Assembly: GCA_046482845.1 (NCBI GenBank)
Contig: JAWOEJ010000349.1
Location: 1-7,210, forward strand
Length of the DNA: 7,210 nt
Reading direction: 5' to 3'
Source: DATFJZ01 sp046482845
GTDB taxonomy: Bacteria > Desulfobacterota > Desulfobacteria > Desulfobacterales > Desulfobacteraceae
Shown: piece by piece, positions 5,417 to 7,210 of the stretch
Position numbering within the stretch: the stretch's first letter is position 1
How the letters are laid out: each line of letters starts with the position of its first letter
The notes under the pieces: generated by a model
Database searches by the model: none
Told to the model about the DNA's origin: nothing
The model's input: only the letters and a program-made list of their open reading frames with translations
Position numbers and translations under genes: made by a program

Positions 5417-6087
5417 TGGGACAGACAATTGCTGAAAAAATATTTGACCGTCATCTGGTTGACAACCCCTTCAGGGATGTCTGTGTGATTTCTCTGGATG
5501 CTGTTTTCTGTCACGAGATTACAACACCTGTGGCCATTAATGATCTTGTTGCCAGAAACAAGGACAGGGTGTTTGATGCCTCTAAAATTAAAGCAGTGAT
5601 TGATCATGTCACCCCTGCCAAGGATTCCAAAACAGCCATGCAGGGAAAAATTCTGCGGGACTGGGCCAGAAGACACAAAATCAAGGATTTTTTTGATATT
5701 GGAAGGAACGGGGTCTGTCATGCTCTGTTTCCGGAAAAAGGCTTTGTCCGTCCAGGTTACACAATTATTATGGGCGATTCCCATACCTGTACCCATGGCG
5801 CCTTTGGCTCCTTTGCAGCCGGTGTGGGCTCCACCGATCTGGAAGTGGGTATCTTAAAAGGGGTCTGCTCGTTTAAAAAGCCGGAATCCATTAAGATTAA
5901 TATTTCTGGAACCCCTCCCTCCGGCGTATATGCCAAGGATATCATCCTTGCCCTGATCGGCAGAATCGGTGTGAACGGGGCCACCAACGCCGTTATGGAG
6001 TTTTCAGGCGGGGTGGTGGACCATATGGACATGGATCAGCGGATGACTTTGTGCAACATGGCTGTGGAAGCCGGCGCAACCAGCTAG
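5416..6087 (+). CDS. leuC: 3-isopropylmalate dehydratase large subunit, truncated by a junction
   Basis: Aconitase-superfamily protein of the LeuC/homoaconitase type, which isomerises 2- and 3-isopropylmalate in leucine synthesis together with LeuD. A GAGGA ribosome-binding site lies six bases before the ATG. Visible motifs are HEITTP at 33-38, IDHVTPAKD at 62-70, GRNGVCH at 96-102, MGDSHTCTHGAFGSFAAGVGS at 119-139, and EFSGGVVDHM at 195-204. The frame matches the family through NMAVEAGATS (214-223), then meets TAG at 6085-6087 exactly where family members continue with Gly. Full-length proteins have roughly 420 residues, so about half is missing, including all three cysteines that ligate the [4Fe-4S] cluster. 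As drawn it cannot be active. The truncation coincides with the join to a topoisomerase fragment and is probably not native. Other dehydratases of the superfamily, such as homoaconitase, cannot be excluded from this half. Confidence 0.85.
   Translation: MGQTIAEKIFDRHLVDNPFRDVCVISLDAVFCHEITTPVAINDLVARNKDRVFDASKIKAVIDHVTPAKDSKTAMQGKILRDWARRHKIKDFFDIGRNGVCHALFPEKGFVRPGYTIIMGDSHTCTHGAFGSFAAGVGSTDLEVGILKGVCSFKKPESIKINISGTPPSGVYAKDIILALIGRIGVNGATNAVMEFSGGVVDHMDMDQRMTLCNMAVEAGATS
6084..6085. other. Junction between leuC and topoisomerase sequence (probable chimera)
   Basis: Up to 6084 the sequence codes for LeuC in its frame. From 6085/6086 a different frame codes for topoisomerase I, starting at RTDAP. 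Base 6085 (T) fits the last base of an Ile codon in the common YIRTD motif, placing the break between 6084 and 6085. By hand count 5821-5880 has 30 of 60 G+C and 6121-6180 has 16 of 60. No repeat, insertion sequence or attachment site marks the join. Confidence 0.8.
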
Positions 6088-7210
6088 AACAGATGCTCCA
6101 TTTATTGTTTCTGATGTGGTAGATGAGATACGTGATTATATTTCAAATAATTATGGTAAAAAATATTTGCCATCATCAGCCATGAAATATGCATCTAAAG
6201 GGTCATCACAAGAGGCACATGAAGCATGTCGGCCAGCAGATATTGGTTTAACTAATTTTCATGGTGGGTCAACAGATGAAAGAAAACTTTATAGATTGAT
6301 TTGGGAAAGAACAATAGCTTCTCAGATGAAAGCCACTGAGATAGAAAATATTAGTGCAGAGTTTGCAACAAAGAAAAACAAGAATAATTTACTTGCTGCT
6401 AGTGGGCGTAGGGTTTTATTCGATGGCTATCAAAAAGCATGGTCATTTGGAGGAACGAAAGATCAGATACTCCCTAAAATGCAAGAGGGTGACAAAGTTG
6501 AACTTGATAGTATTAAAACTGAAAAGAAAGAGACTAAACCACCTTCAAGGTATTCAGAAGCTTCTCTATTAAAATCACTTGAAGACAAAGGCATAGGTCG
6601 TCCAGCAACCTATGCCTCTATAATAGAAACCATTAAAGATAGAGGTTATGTTTTAGTTGAAAACAAGGCTCTTAAAGCTACTGAGTTAGGAATGAGAGTC
6701 TGTGATTTTATGGTTGATGATGTAGGTTTTTCTTTTATTGATTATGACTTTACATCTGATATGGAATCAAGCCTTGACTTGATTACAGAGGGTAAAAAAT
6801 GTAAAGAAGATGTAATATCTAAGGCCTGGGAAGCTTTGAAGAAAGACATTGAAAAAGCCAAACAGGTAAAGGTTGAAAAAGAGAAGACAGGCTTTAATTG
6901 TCCAAAATGTAATAGCAAACTTTTGAAAAAGACTTCTAAATATGGTCCATTTTTTACTTGTGAAAATTACAATAACAAAGAAAACAAATGTGAATACAAA
7001 GCAGACGTTGGGGACAATGGTGAGCCTAAAGAAAAGGTAAAAAAAGAGATTGTCTTATCTGATTATGATTGTCCTAAGTGTAAAGAGAAGATGGTGCTTA
7101 GAAATGGTAAATATGGTGAATTTTATGGTTGTTCTCAATATTCTAAAACAAAATGTAATGGAATGAGAGATTCTTCTGGAAAAATAGTTGAACAAAAGAA
7201 GAAAAAATAT
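6086..7210 (+). CDS. topA: DNA topoisomerase I, C-terminal part (both ends missing)
   Basis: 375 open codons with no stop to the window end and no credible start. Type IA topoisomerases relax negative supercoils by cutting one strand through a tyrosine. Visible motifs, numbered from 6086, are RTDA at 1-4 (the tail of the active-site TY-M/I-RTD motif), QEAHEACRPAD at 42-52, LIWERTIASQM at 71-81, KPPSRYSEASL at 151-161, EDKGIGRPATYASII at 166-180 and RGYVLVEN at 186-193. Two C4 zinc ribbons follow: Cys272, 275, 292, 302 and Cys329, 332, 349, 357. The TOPRIM domain and the catalytic Tyr are missing, as they would lie upstream of the junction. Codon use is strongly AT-biased, unlike leuC and the genes before it, so it comes from another genome or a mobile replicon, or from an assembly error. 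Confidence 0.88.

Noticed and set aside
5383..6032. Minus-strand and alternate plus-strand frames over leuC
   Set aside because: They are shadows of the LeuC reading frame, which carries all the family motifs.
6084..6085. A natural LeuC-topoisomerase fusion protein
   Set aside because: The two parts are in different frames, a TAG closes the LeuC frame at the join, and both parts lack their catalytic residues or cluster ligands.
6354..6572. Plus-strand 72-codon frame inside the topoisomerase region
   Set aside because: Its translation is compositionally odd, while the overlapping frame gives continuous topoisomerase I motifs.

Overview
The window looks like chromosomal DNA of an anaerobic deltaproteobacterium of the Desulfobacterota/Desulfobacterales kind, apart from its last ~1.1 kb. 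The reasons are a HesB/IscA-like selenoprotein read through an in-frame TGA, a LarE-type sulfur transferase, a response-regulator/HEAT-repeat protein, and moderate-GC genes set in AT-rich intergenic DNA. The lineage is an inference from gene content; no marker gene fixes it.

Layout. 1-74 (-): probable start of a lysine-rich protein running off the left edge. 75-474: AT-rich spacer with a cluster of related direct and inverted repeats. 475-1260 (+): larE, starting at GTG behind a good ribosome-binding site. 1280-3661 (-): ndk (nucleoside diphosphate kinase) followed 15 bp later by a receiver-HEAT-receiver protein, convergent with larE. 3662-3994: divergent intergenic region with palindromic repeats and a near-consensus sigma-70 promoter pointing right. 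3995-4309 (+): a 104-residue selenoprotein with Sec at codon 33, a bacterial SECIS-like hairpin just after the TGA, and a strong intrinsic terminator at 4334-4376. 4565-5416 (+): a lipoprotein with a FliL-like C-terminal domain, overlapping by one base the next gene, an aconitase-superfamily leuC (5416-6087).

At 6084/6085 leuC breaks off after 223 codons, before any of its iron-sulfur cysteines. The sequence changes within one base to a clearly AT-richer reading frame encoding the C-terminal half of a bacterial DNA topoisomerase I. That frame starts at the residues just after the catalytic tyrosine and stays open to the window end. Two unrelated genes joined mid-frame without repeats, an insertion sequence or an integrase suggest a chimeric assembly or clone, or otherwise an illegitimate recombination. 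Inferences that cross this point (operon structure, neighbourhood) should not be trusted until it is checked.

The most notable items are the selenoprotein, which ordinary gene calling would truncate or miss, the leuC/topA junction, the lipid-anchored FliL-like protein, and the receiver-HEAT-receiver protein apparently co-transcribed with ndk. I see no CRISPR array, tRNA, rRNA or insertion sequence.
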